From contig CAJTZN010000026.1 of the NCBI GenBank assembly GCA_910584065.1, forward strand, positions 1 through 51,673: a stretch of DNA of 51,673 nucleotides, read 5' to 3'. Made by a program: the position numbers and the translations under genes. This stretch comes from an uncultured Eubacterium sp. Its GTDB lineage: Bacteria > Bacillota > Clostridia > Lachnospirales > Lachnospiraceae. Below the pieces are notes generated by a model. That model worked only from the letters and a program-made list of their open reading frames with translations, had not been told where the DNA came from and ran no database searches. Below are positions 34,723 to 42,758 of this stretch, piece after piece; position 1 is the first letter of the stretch, and every line of letters begins with the position of its first letter.

Positions 34723-35628
34723 TTGTTTGAGTGGAATGAGACCGTACAGGAAATGATCGACTGGATTGAAGCGCATCTGACAGAAAGTCCTTCTCTTTTA
34801 GAGCTTTCCAGGCAGATCGGCTATTCGCCATACTACTGTTCCAGTCGTTTTCATGAAATCACAGGCATGACATTTAAAAGTTATGCCGCTGGCCGGCGGC
34901 TGGCCTTAGCCGCTCTGGAGATCCGGGATACCCGGGCCCGCATTCTCGATATTGCGCTGAAATACGGGTATTCCTCACAGGAAGCCCTGACGAGGGCTTT
35001 TATGAATGCGTTCGGATGTACGCCGGCCGCCTACCGGAAAAATCCTGTCCCCATCGCTCTTTCCACCCCAAAAGTCGTTCTCTTCCCGGAGCATTACATG
35101 AATAAAGGAGGTACTACCATGAGCCAGACAATACTGACAGATGCCCATATCCGTATGGAGCATATTCCCGCCCATAAATACATCGGGATCTGGGATATTG
35201 ACGCCACCGACTACTGTAGTTTTTGGAACCGACACGATTGTGACACGGTCTGCGGGACGATCGACAGCATGAGCCACGTCTCCCACCCAGTCGTAACCTG
35301 CCACACAGCCGGATGGTTTTACGAAAATGGCAGAAAGGGCTATTTCTACGGCTTTGGCGTGCCGGTCGATTATCAGGGCGTAGTTCCAGACGGGTTCGAG
35401 ATCCGGGAACTGCCCGCGAGCGATTATTTCGTTTTCTATCACCCGACGTTTGACTATTTAAAGGACTGCGGCGAGGTGATGAAACGAGTGGAGCAGCTGG
35501 CGTGGAACTTCGATCCCCAAACGCGGGGTTACGAGTGGAACGAGGATATTTGCAACGACTACCAGCGTCATTTCCCGGAAGAACTCGGTTATCAGGTACT
35601 GCGGCCGGCACGGAAATTGAAGCCTTAA
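34723..35628 (+). CDS. AraC-family regulator with GyrI-like effector domain
   Basis: 301 residues from a TTG at 34723, 8 nt after AGAAGGAGG (34706-34714); upstream in-frame starts lie before that RBS. The N-terminal 110 residues are a double HTH AraC domain (LLELSRQIGYSPYYCSSRFHEITGMTFKSYAAGRRL…ILDIALKYGYSSQEALTRAFMNAFGCTPAAYR). The C-terminal half (from about residue 140, IRMEHIPAHKYIGIW…FEIRELPASDYFVFYHP) is a GyrI-like/SOUL-type ligand domain as in Rob/BmrR. It probably senses a small hydrophobic compound. Its target may be a neighbouring transporter. Confidence 0.88.
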   Translation: MFEWNETVQEMIDWIEAHLTESPSLLELSRQIGYSPYYCSSRFHEITGMTFKSYAAGRRLALAALEIRDTRARILDIALKYGYSSQEALTRAFMNAFGCTPAAYRKNPVPIALSTPKVVLFPEHYMNKGGTTMSQTILTDAHIRMEHIPAHKYIGIWDIDATDYCSFWNRHDCDTVCGTIDSMSHVSHPVVTCHTAGWFYENGRKGYFYGFGVPVDYQGVVPDGFEIRELPASDYFVFYHPTFDYLKDCGEVMKRVEQLAWNFDPQTRGYEWNEDICNDYQRHFPEELGYQVLRPARKLKP

Positions 35629-35654
35629 CGGTAGAAAAGTTCGGGCAGATGTGA

Positions 35655-35660
35655 TATAAT
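35655..35660 (+). promoter_or_regulatory. Extended -10 upstream of the unknown gene at 35706
   Basis: TGATATAAT gives an extended -10 (TG one base before TATAAT); no good -35 is seen. It lies 45 bp before the ATG. Confidence 0.4.
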
Positions 35661-35705
35661 CGGCACAGAAGCGCAGTTTCCAAGACAATAAAAGGAGAAA
35701 AACGA

Positions 35706-36926
35706 ATGTCCGATACTATTTTTTACAAAGGCGTATTAAAAAGAGGAAGGGATCCCTTAGCCGTATTTGAAAAGATCACAAAGGGAATCGGGAAAAGGGG
35801 GCCTTCTAAAAACTGGACCTATACGATCGATGAGGAACAGTCATCTTTACTTATTGATTTTCAGGACGATAAGAGCGAAACCTTCTTTTTGCAATTTAAA
35901 GAAAAAGGCGAATTTAACGACTGCTGCAAGGTAGCGTTTCCGCTGGAAGGGGAATTATTCGAGGATGGAAAAAGCGAGTTTAAGGCACTTCTCGATGCAT
36001 TGTATAAAGCAAGAACCTCGTTCCGCTCGATCGAGATCACGGACGATTTCGGACTGGCGGAAAGCTACTGGGACAGCAAACGCTTCAAGTTACATTTCAG
36101 GGATCTGACAGCAGCGGAAGACGAGCGGGTGCGTCGGTTATACGCCCAGGGCAGCACCACGCCGGAACAGCTTCTCCGCTCGATCATGGCGGAGGATATG
36201 GAAATGCCCGTCGAGGAACTGTGGGATTACATCAATGTTTACACCAATTTCCTGGACAACTTTCCAGCCATTCACCGCACGCTCGCCAGTTACCTGTATG
36301 AAACAGCAGAATTCCGGAAAGAAGGACGGGTGTGCGAAATGCCTTTCTGGCAGTATTATGAACCGGGAAATTTTTTCTTTTCAGAATTTGCTTTTGTCGA
36401 AGGACTTTCTTGGGTCTTTCTCGATGGCACCGGCCCGAACACCGCCATTTCCCTGGAAAAAGAACGTGCTTTCAGCCAGAAGGACGCACAGGTCGGCCTT
36501 CTGTTCCGGGAAAAATTTGCCCCTGTTTTTATCGCTGAAACTGACCCTTTGGAAAAATGTATACTGACATACCGTTATTTCGTTTCCATATACGATGATC
36601 TTGGTTTCCGCTTCGTGGGAAGGACAAAAAACAGAAAGATGGTTATGGAGAAAATTTTAGAAGAATACGGCGAGGAAAAAGGCACTGTTTATCTGACTTG
36701 TTACTGTACAACAGAACGGTATATTTTTCAAAACTTTGATCCAGAAACCAAAAAACAGTATAGCGATTGTCTTATAAAGAATATGACCGATCGTTATGGA
36801 GAGGATTTTTTTCCCGAATATCTGGCATTCAAGCGAAAATACGAAAACGATACGAAATTCCGACGGGAGACAGAGTATGTAGCTGACCGGAAGCTAAAGT
36901 ACATTGATGATTCGCTTGTTTTATGA
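35706..36926 (+). CDS. Uncharacterised cytoplasmic protein, 406 residues
   Basis: No signal peptide or membrane segment. The sequence is rich in charged and aromatic residues (for example FFLQFKEKGEFNDCCKVAFPLEG and FWQYYEPGNFFFSEF) and is not recognised. RBS AAAAGGAGAAAAACG precedes the ATG. The gene stands between an AraC-type regulator and a MATE exporter; the exporter has its own promoter and leader. Codon use and GC match the neighbours. It is a clear gene by length, RBS and lack of competing frames. Confidence 0.75.
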   Translation: MSDTIFYKGVLKRGRDPLAVFEKITKGIGKRGPSKNWTYTIDEEQSSLLIDFQDDKSETFFLQFKEKGEFNDCCKVAFPLEGELFEDGKSEFKALLDALYKARTSFRSIEITDDFGLAESYWDSKRFKLHFRDLTAAEDERVRRLYAQGSTTPEQLLRSIMAEDMEMPVEELWDYINVYTNFLDNFPAIHRTLASYLYETAEFRKEGRVCEMPFWQYYEPGNFFFSEFAFVEGLSWVFLDGTGPNTAISLEKERAFSQKDAQVGLLFREKFAPVFIAETDPLEKCILTYRYFVSIYDDLGFRFVGRTKNRKMVMEKILEEYGEEKGTVYLTCYCTTERYIFQNFDPETKKQYSDCLIKNMTDRYGEDFFPEYLAFKRKYENDTKFRRETEYVADRKLKYIDDSLVL

Positions 36927-36954
36927 GGTAAAGACACAATTTTTCATAAAGATA

Positions 36955-36983
36955 TTGCACATCCGGCCATTCCATGATATACT
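36955..36983 (+). promoter_or_regulatory. Promoter of the MATE leader
   Basis: TTGCAC (36955-36960), 17-bp spacer, TATACT (36978-36983), 186 bp before the MATE start codon. Confidence 0.65.
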
Positions 36984-36989
36984 CCATTA

Positions 36990-37114
36990 TAAATATAGGA
37001 AATACGTGCTTTTTGCCACCGGGTAAAAAGATTCCACGTCAGGCTTTCCATCGTCAGGTCCAGACGGAAGTACCAGAACGCTTCCGCCAGAAGATGGAAA
37101 GGCTGGCGTTTTTT
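36990..37114 (+). ncRNA. Structured 5' leader of the MATE gene, candidate riboswitch or attenuator
   Basis: A first hairpin pairs ACGTG (37004-37008) with CACGT (37035-37039) and CTTTTT (37009-37014) with AAAAAG (37025-37030) around the loop GCCACCGGGT. A second long stem pairs CGTCAGGCTTTCCATC (37037-37052) with GATGGAAAGGCTGGCG (37093-37108), 16 pairs with one mismatch, then TTTTTT. The two stems share 37037-37039 and compete at their base. The sequence was compared from memory with guanidine (ykkC), THF, ZTP, PreQ1 and c-di-GMP classes; none fits. Confidence 0.6.
37037..37114 (+). terminator. Intrinsic terminator within the MATE leader
   Basis: Arms 37037-37052 and 37093-37108, internal hairpin CGGAAG/CTTCCG (37065-37070, 37081-37086), T run 37109-37114. 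It lies between the promoter and the start codon, so it must be regulated for the gene to be expressed. Confidence 0.8.
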
Positions 37115-37168
37115 CATCTTACGATTTTTGTACGTAATTTCGCGGGAGCTGGAAAAAAGGAGGACACC

Positions 37169-38470
37169 ATGAAAAAACAATCGCTGTTCAAACAATTTTT
37201 CACTTATGTCTCACTCAACATATGCGGCATGATCGGCCTGTCCTGCTACATCCTTGCCGATACGTTTTTTGTCTCAAATGGACTGGGCACGAGCGGACTG
37301 ACGGCGCTTAACCTCGCCATCCCAGTGTATAGCATCGTACACGGCTGCGGACTGATGCTCGGCATGGGAGGCGCGACGAAATATTCGATCTTTCGCGGAC
37401 AGGCCGACAGTGAGAACGCCAGCCGGACATTTTCAGCCGTTCTCTTTTTTACCAGTGTGCTCGCCTTCCTGTTCGTTCTGGCCGGACTTTTCCTTTCCCG
37501 TCCGCTCACCGTACTGCTCGGCGCTGACAATGACGTATTTTCGATGACCCATACGTACCTGACGGTCATTTTGCTCTTTGCCCCGGCATTCATGCTGAAC
37601 GACGTTTTCATCTGTTTTGTCAGAAATGACGGAAACCCGGCGCTGTCGATGGCCGCCATGCTGACCGGCAGTTTTTCGAATATTATCCTCGACTACATTT
37701 TTATCTTTCCACTGAACATGGGAATCCTTGGTGCTGTGCTCGCGACCGGGATTGCCCCTTTGATCAGCATGTCCATTTTATCCGTACACGGCATCCGGAA
37801 GAAACATCATTTTCACTGGATACGGCACCGTATTTCCGTGCGGCTGATGGCAAATATACTCTCGCTCGGCATTCCGTCGCTCGTGACGGAGATCGCTTCC
37901 GCCATCGTCATGATCGCCTTTAATTCGATCCTTCTCTCCCTGTGCGGCAATACCGGAGTGGCCGCCTACGGCGTCATCGCCAATCTGTCGCTCGTTGTGA
38001 CTTCCATCTATACGGGCATCGCGCAGGGAACACAGCCGATCACGAGCCGTGCCTATGGCCGCGGTGACAGAAACACGATGAAACGGGCGCTGCAATATGC
38101 CGTCTGCTGTTCGCTCGCCATATCCGCCCTGATCTATCTGCTGTTTTTCTTCGGCGCGGAGGCGATCACATCCGTCTTAAACAGCGAACGGGATATATCG
38201 CTGCAGTATATCGCGGTATCCGGACTTAAAATCTACTTTACCGCCATTCCATTTGCCGGGTTCAATATTATCCTCTCCACCTATTTTACCACAATCGAAA
38301 AAACGCTCCCGGCACAGGTCATTTCCCTGGCGAGGGCACTCTTTGTCATTCTTCCGGCGGTGTTTCTTTTATCGTCCGCATTCGGTGTCACAGGGGTGTG
38401 GCTGTCATATCCGGTAACAGAGGCAGTTGTCTGTCTGGCCGGGGTTTGGTTGCAGCAAAAAGGCATTTAA
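37169..38470 (+). CDS. MATE-family multidrug exporter
   Basis: 433 residues from the ATG at 37169 (RBS AAAGGAGGACACC); the upstream open frame overlaps the leader and is not used. About 12 membrane helices; SCYILADTFFVSNGLGTSGLTALNLAIPVYS near the start and GLGMGGATKYSIFRGQ-type GG-rich segment are typical of the MepA/DinF-like MATE group. YTGIAQGTQPITSRAYGRGD marks the second half. It would expel cationic compounds using a Na+ or H+ gradient. Expression probably depends on the leader terminator. Confidence 0.92.
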   Translation: MKKQSLFKQFFTYVSLNICGMIGLSCYILADTFFVSNGLGTSGLTALNLAIPVYSIVHGCGLMLGMGGATKYSIFRGQADSENASRTFSAVLFFTSVLAFLFVLAGLFLSRPLTVLLGADNDVFSMTHTYLTVILLFAPAFMLNDVFICFVRNDGNPALSMAAMLTGSFSNIILDYIFIFPLNMGILGAVLATGIAPLISMSILSVHGIRKKHHFHWIRHRISVRLMANILSLGIPSLVTEIASAIVMIAFNSILLSLCGNTGVAAYGVIANLSLVVTSIYTGIAQGTQPITSRAYGRGDRNTMKRALQYAVCCSLAISALIYLLFFFGAEAITSVLNSERDISLQYIAVSGLKIYFTAIPFAGFNIILSTYFTTIEKTLPAQVISLARALFVILPAVFLLSSAFGVTGVWLSYPVTEAVVCLAGVWLQQKGI

Positions 38471-38522
38471 GGGCATCCCGAAAAAGCCAAAGTGAGATAA
38501 AAAAACCTGAATTCACATTTGA

Positions 38523-38550
38523 TTGACAAATCTACATTTTCCTTTATAAT
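38523..38550 (+). promoter_or_regulatory. Promoter of the lipoprotein gene
   Basis: TTGACA (38523-38528), 16 bp, TATAAT (38545-38550). Confidence 0.7.
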
Positions 38551-38593
38551 AAAAGTACAACTATGAGCAAACGGCAAAGGAGGGGCAGCACAC

Positions 38594-40189
38594 ATGAAAA
38601 GATCCATATTATACGTTACTCTTTTTTTGATAATAATCCTGTCCACAACAGCGTGCGGCGGCCGTTCCGCCAGCGAAACCCCGCCGCCCTCTCCTTCCGC
38701 TGGCAAAGACAGTGCTGTTTCTGGCAGCGCGATTTCTAAAAGCCAGATAAATAAGGGCAGGATTTCTCCGAGGATCGCGATAAGAAATCCTTACTTTTAT
38801 GACAGTGATGCAGCATTTATCATTAAAAATCAAAACTCACAGGAGTATCAGGCAGAAATCAATCTCCGTGTAGAATATGATGACGCCGAAGACCTGCCCC
38901 AACTCAACTGGGAACTCTATCTGGAAATGGCAGATGAGATCAGGGAAATTTCCGGCGCCACGATAATTTCCCACGAGGGAACACACTACAGAATCCGCGG
39001 CAAGGCACAAGAGCGTTCCTCCGAGAGCGAAGCGGACGAATATGACAACTATGTTACCGCCAGCTTTGAAATAACCGCCTCCTATCAAGAACAGATTCAC
39101 GAACCAGATTTCTTCTTTTTTTCAAAAAGACTTTGGTCGATCTCTAAAAAAAACTATGACTGCCAATTTAAATCATTAAAAAAAGATGGCAAAAAATTAA
39201 GCGGGATCATTTGCCTGAAGAACCGTTCCGGAAAAAAATTAACCGGCTGGGAAATCAATATGGATTGCAATTTTAAGCTGACTTCGCTGGACGGAAACTA
39301 TGCCAGTTACGGTTTCGAATATGACATGGATCATGACGAAGACCGGCTGTGGTGTCAGAATATTTGTGGATTTGACAAAAATTTTGATCTAAAACCGGGC
39401 GAAACAAAAGAAATCTCATTCACGGGATCCTGTCCAGCCGATAAGCCAAAACTGAGCGGTAAGTTTCTTGTATCCCAGCAATATGACGTCGATGAAGAAG
39501 AGACCTGGAGTGTTTTGGAGAAGCGCTACGGCGGAAGCTATGGAGATATGGACACATATCTTGTCGCCGACACGGTATGGGGCGCCGATCTTCTCTTTGT
39601 CTTTGATGAAAAAAAGGAAGATGGGTATATAGCAACTGCTGAACTGACCAATGTTTTCCCTATCCCTTCTATCCCATATGAAGATCTTCTTGAGGATTGG
39701 GATGAGGATGAGGATGACGATGAGTATTGGGACGAGGAAGAAAACTGGAAAAGTATCGCCGACTGGGAAATTTATCTGGAATGCGCAGACACGATCGAAG
39801 ACATCACGGGAGCTGAAATCATATCTCATGAGGGAAATGTCTACTGCATCCGGGCCGCCGATCCCGGTCAATGGCTCGACCCTTACGATTTCACAACCTT
39901 TCAGGTAAAAGTTTCCTGCCCGGAAGGAATCCACCCCCTCGGTAAAACATATCTAAAACGGGCAAAAACACGTTTGAAATATGATTCTGATCCCACGGAA
40001 TGTGAACAGGAGTTTTCCTTTGACAAAGACGAATTCCAAAAAGCTGTCGGCCCCAAATGGCTCACTTACTACGAATTGTATACTCCATATCGTGATCCAG
40101 ACCTTTTCGAGGGCCCCTATATCGACGAATCAAAAAACTTTGATAAACGCCAAAAATGGGGTAAAAAAATGGGACGGATGCCAAAATAA
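38594..40189 (+). CDS. Putative lipoprotein with repeated beta-rich modules
   Basis: 531 residues. A hydrophobic start (MKRSILYVTLFLIIILSTTACGG) ends at a Cys that fits a loose lipobox (Cys22). At least three related modules follow, each with a Trp-containing W-x-I/L-Y/N-L/M-x-C/M-A/D strand (for example NWELYLEMADEI, GWEINMDCNF, DWEIYLECADTI) and a GATIISHEGTHY-like turn, reminiscent of CBM2-type carbohydrate-binding folds. A run of Asp/Glu lies near residue 370. Surface binding is inferred; no enzyme domain is seen. Confidence 0.75.
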   Translation: MKRSILYVTLFLIIILSTTACGGRSASETPPPSPSAGKDSAVSGSAISKSQINKGRISPRIAIRNPYFYDSDAAFIIKNQNSQEYQAEINLRVEYDDAEDLPQLNWELYLEMADEIREISGATIISHEGTHYRIRGKAQERSSESEADEYDNYVTASFEITASYQEQIHEPDFFFFSKRLWSISKKNYDCQFKSLKKDGKKLSGIICLKNRSGKKLTGWEINMDCNFKLTSLDGNYASYGFEYDMDHDEDRLWCQNICGFDKNFDLKPGETKEISFTGSCPADKPKLSGKFLVSQQYDVDEEETWSVLEKRYGGSYGDMDTYLVADTVWGADLLFVFDEKKEDGYIATAELTNVFPIPSIPYEDLLEDWDEDEDDDEYWDEEENWKSIADWEIYLECADTIEDITGAEIISHEGNVYCIRAADPGQWLDPYDFTTFQVKVSCPEGIHPLGKTYLKRAKTRLKYDSDPTECEQEFSFDKDEFQKAVGPKWLTYYELYTPYRDPDLFEGPYIDESKNFDKRQKWGKKMGRMPK

Positions 40190-40207
40190 CTGTTCAAACG
40201 CCAGCAT

Positions 40208-40528
40208 CTACTTTTTCCTATACCTGGCTTCTATTCTGGTATATACAACCATCATTCCTATGAGTAAAATGATCACTGCAAATATGATAAGAAGAAATAA
40301 GGGCGAATTTTGTTGTAAAAACATCAAAGGTATCCCTATCATCTCAAATATTCCTGCCACTACAAACCATAAAGTCCCCACCGCCCGGTTATACCGCCCT
40401 GTCTCTTCGACTTCGGGCGGTTTTACAAACGTAAAAAAACCTACGGCCTCCTTTGATCTGCGGCAGCTAATCCCGATCCCTAAAAACAACACGGAACAAA
40501 TACTCCATAGAACAAATGAAATGATCAT
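40208..40528 (-). CDS. Small membrane protein, DUF3784-like
   Basis: 106 residues from the ATG at 40528, 7 nt after AGGAGGAGG; a longer frame starts before that RBS. Three membrane segments: MIISFVLWSICSVLFLGIGIS, TLWFVVAGIFEMIGIPLMFL and LFLLIIFAVIILLIGMMVVY. The short loop FFTFVKPPEVEETGRYNRAVG between the first two is typical of small DUF3784-type proteins. Function unknown. It starts 34 nt after the GNAT gene stop on the same strand. Confidence 0.75.
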   Translation of the reverse strand: MIISFVLWSICSVLFLGIGISCRRSKEAVGFFTFVKPPEVEETGRYNRAVGTLWFVVAGIFEMIGIPLMFLQQNSPLFLLIIFAVIILLIGMMVVYTRIEARYRKK

Positions 40529-40561
40529 ATGCCCCCTCCTCCTGACATACCGCGCTTTCAC

Positions 40562-40978
40562 TTAAAACCATTTCGATGGTATCGTGAGAAAATGGTCTGT
40601 ATTTTCTTTAAAACCAATTTTCTCATAAAACCCCTTCGCCTGATCTGTCTGTACTAACCATTCGGACCCCTTGCAGGCATCCAGACATCTCTGTACCAGT
40701 TCCCTGCCAATCCCTTTCTTTTGAAATTCAGGCAGCACAGCCAAATCTAAAATGACGGAGCGAAAATGCCGATCGCTCAAAACTCGGACGCATCCTACCA
40801 ATTTAGCATCGATCCAGGCAGAAAACACAAAAGTTGAATCGAGAAAGCCAATATTAAAACGATCCAGCTGCTCCTGTGTCGTTGATTCCTCTGTCGCCCA
40901 GCCAACTGCCAAAAATAATTGATACAACTCATCACAAGGCAAATCTTTCTGTGTTCTATATTCCACATCCATTTCCAT
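40562..40978 (-). CDS. GNAT-family N-acetyltransferase
   Basis: 138 residues from the ATG at 40978, 7 nt from GGAGG (40986-40990); other upstream starts lie before that RBS. The acetyl-CoA site LAVLPEFQKKGIGRELVQRCLDAC (Q/R-x-x-G-x-G/A motif) and the C-terminal KGFYEKIGFKEN are clear. The substrate is unknown. Confidence 0.9.
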   Translation of the reverse strand: MEMDVEYRTQKDLPCDELYQLFLAVGWATEESTTQEQLDRFNIGFLDSTFVFSAWIDAKLVGCVRVLSDRHFRSVILDLAVLPEFQKKGIGRELVQRCLDACKGSEWLVQTDQAKGFYEKIGFKENTDHFLTIPSKWF

Positions 40979-41032
40979 GCCCATACCTCCTTCTGCTTCG
41001 TCTGCTTCCATGCAAAGGAATCCCCCTCCCGA

Positions 41033-41086
41033 TCACTTCACCGTGACCCATCACTTCACAGTAATCAATCACTTTACAGTAATCCG
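41033..41086 (-). repeat. Three 18-bp tandem repeats spanning the tyrS stop
   Basis: Units of the form GATTACTGTAAAGTGATT repeat three times with a few changes. In the tyrS frame each unit encodes (I/V)TVK followed by TGA, so the protein end and its stop codon are triplicated: ITVK-stop, LITVK-stop, WVTVK-stop. Confidence 0.85.
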
Positions 41087-42292
41087 CATAAACTTTTTCT
41101 TTCCCCGCTTCAGAACAATCCCATCCGCTCCGATCCGCTCCTTCGCAACCTGCATCCGGGCGTCATCCACCTTTTCACCGTCGATCGACACACCGCCCTG
41201 CTGCACATTCCGTCTCGCCTCTCCATTTGACGGCGCCAGTCCTGCTTTTACGAGAAGATTGAGGATTCCGATGCTGCCATCCTCGAAATCGGCGTCTTCC
41301 AGACATACCTCCGGCATCTGCGCGGCACTTCCGCCCGCGAACAACGCGCGCGCGCCCTCCTGCGCTTTCTCTGCCTCTTCACCGCCGTGAACCATTTTCG
41401 TCAGTTCAAATGCTAGGATTTCCTTCGCCTGATTGAGCTGGCTGCCCTCCCACTGATCCATCTCCTCGATCTGTTCCAGCGGCAGAAACGTCAGCATACG
41501 CAGACACTTGAGCACGTCGTCATCGGCCACATTCCGCCAGTACTGGTAAAAGTCGAACGGACTCGTTTTTTCCGGATCGAGCCAGACGGCGCCGGACTGC
41601 GTTTTTCCCATTTTCTTTCCCTCGGAATTCAGCAGAAGATTGATGGTCATCGCGTACGCGTCCTTTCCGAGTTTCCGGCGAATCAGTTCGGTACCGCCGA
41701 GCATGTTGCTCCACTGGTCATCACCGCCAAACTGCATATTGCAGCCATATTTTTGGAACAGGGAGTAAAAATCAAAACTCTGCATGATCATGTAATTAAA
41801 TTCCAAAAATGTAAGTCCCTTTTCCATACGCTGCTTGTAGCATTCCGCCGCCAGCATCCGGTTGACGGAAAAGTGCGGGCCGATCTCCCGCAGAACGTCC
41901 ATGTAATTCAAGTCCATCAGCCAGTCGGCGTTGTTTACCACGATCGCCTTTCCATCCGAAAAATCGATAAAACGGCTCATCTGCTTTTTGAAACACGCCA
42001 CATTGTGGTCGATCATTTCCTTCGTCATCATCTGACGCATATCCGTCCGGCCGGAAGGATCCCCGACCATCGCCGTCCCGCCCCCGATCAGGGCGATCGG
42101 CTTATTTCCCGCCATCTGCAGCCGCTTCATCAGGCAGAGCGCCATGAAATGCCCGACATGAAGGCTGTCCGCCGTCGGGTCAAACCCGATGTAAAACACC
42201 GCTTTTCCTTCGTTTACCAGTTCCCTGATTTCCTTTTCATCGGTTACCTGCGCAATCAGTCCGCGGGCAACTAATTCTTCATATACTTTCAT
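41069..42292 (-). CDS. tyrS: Tyrosine--tRNA ligase
   Basis: 407 residues, full length. Class I enzyme: HIGH-type DSLHVGHFMALCLMKRL, the Tyr-binding GGDDQWSNMLGGTELIRR, and KMSKS replaced by KMGKTQSGAVWLD. A C-terminal S4 domain (LLVKAGLAPSNGEARRNVQQGGVSIDGEKV) ends the protein. Expression is under the T-box at 42386-42690. Its 3' end is within a tandem repeat that triplicates the last codons and stop. Confidence 0.97.
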   Translation of the reverse strand: MKVYEELVARGLIAQVTDEKEIRELVNEGKAVFYIGFDPTADSLHVGHFMALCLMKRLQMAGNKPIALIGGGTAMVGDPSGRTDMRQMMTKEMIDHNVACFKKQMSRFIDFSDGKAIVVNNADWLMDLNYMDVLREIGPHFSVNRMLAAECYKQRMEKGLTFLEFNYMIMQSFDFYSLFQKYGCNMQFGGDDQWSNMLGGTELIRRKLGKDAYAMTINLLLNSEGKKMGKTQSGAVWLDPEKTSPFDFYQYWRNVADDDVLKCLRMLTFLPLEQIEEMDQWEGSQLNQAKEILAFELTKMVHGGEEAEKAQEGARALFAGGSAAQMPEVCLEDADFEDGSIGILNLLVKAGLAPSNGEARRNVQQGGVSIDGEKVDDARMQVAKERIGADGIVLKRGKKKFMRITVK

Positions 42293-42385
42293 TCTAATCC
42301 TCCATTCTGCGAACTTTTCCTATCCAACTGCTAATCTACGTGTGGAATTTGTCCGCTTGCACATGATCTTGTCCTGGGAAGAAAA

Positions 42386-42429
42386 CAAAAAAGTCCTTTT
42401 GCAAATGATCTTCTCACTTGCAAAAGGAC
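42386..42429 (-). terminator. T-box terminator of tyrS
   Basis: GTCCTTTTGCAA pairs with TTGCAAAAGGAC around a 13-nt loop, followed on the (-) strand by TTTTTTG. Confidence 0.92.
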
Positions 42430-42690
42430 GAAATCTCTTCGTGTTACCACCTTTTTTCCCCGGCGACTCACATCAGGCCGGGCTCAGCAGGATACTACCA
42501 TATCCCTGTACGATAACGGGTACACCACCGTCCAGTCCTACCAAAACACGGGTCCGCTTTTTCCCTGTTCCTTCAGCTGGATACTCCAAGATGTATTCAT
42601 GACAGGATTCCCTTGCGCCTCTCAGCAGCCGGCGGCTCTCTGTAAGTTTCCTCTGCCACTACTTCTTCTTTTCTTCGCATTTGACTTTTT
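42386..42690 (-). ncRNA. Tyrosine-specific T-box leader of tyrS
   Basis: On the (-) strand the T-box core AAGGTGGTAACACG lies at 42440-42453, followed by a terminator with perfect 12-bp arms (42418-42429 and 42393-42404) and a T-rich tail. Stem I shows AGAGAGC and GCTGAGAGG; the specifier TAC (42595-42593) sits in GAATACATCTTGGAG. TAC is a Tyr codon, matching the gene. Uncharged tRNA-Tyr would prevent termination. Confidence 0.95.
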
Positions 42691-42691
42691 C

Positions 42692-42720
42692 ATCATAGCA
42701 GACCGCTTGTATTTTGTCAA
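42692..42720 (-). promoter_or_regulatory. Promoter of tyrS
   Basis: TTGACA (42715-42720), 17 bp, TATGAT (42692-42697) on the (-) strand, just before the T-box. Confidence 0.8.
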
Positions 42721-42758
42721 CAAATATTTTGTTCTTAACAAGCGTATTGTACAATACA

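Noticed and set aside
36974..37168. N-terminal extension of the MATE protein
   Set aside because: It covers the leader hairpins and terminator; the ATG at 37169 has a proper RBS and matches the usual MATE start.
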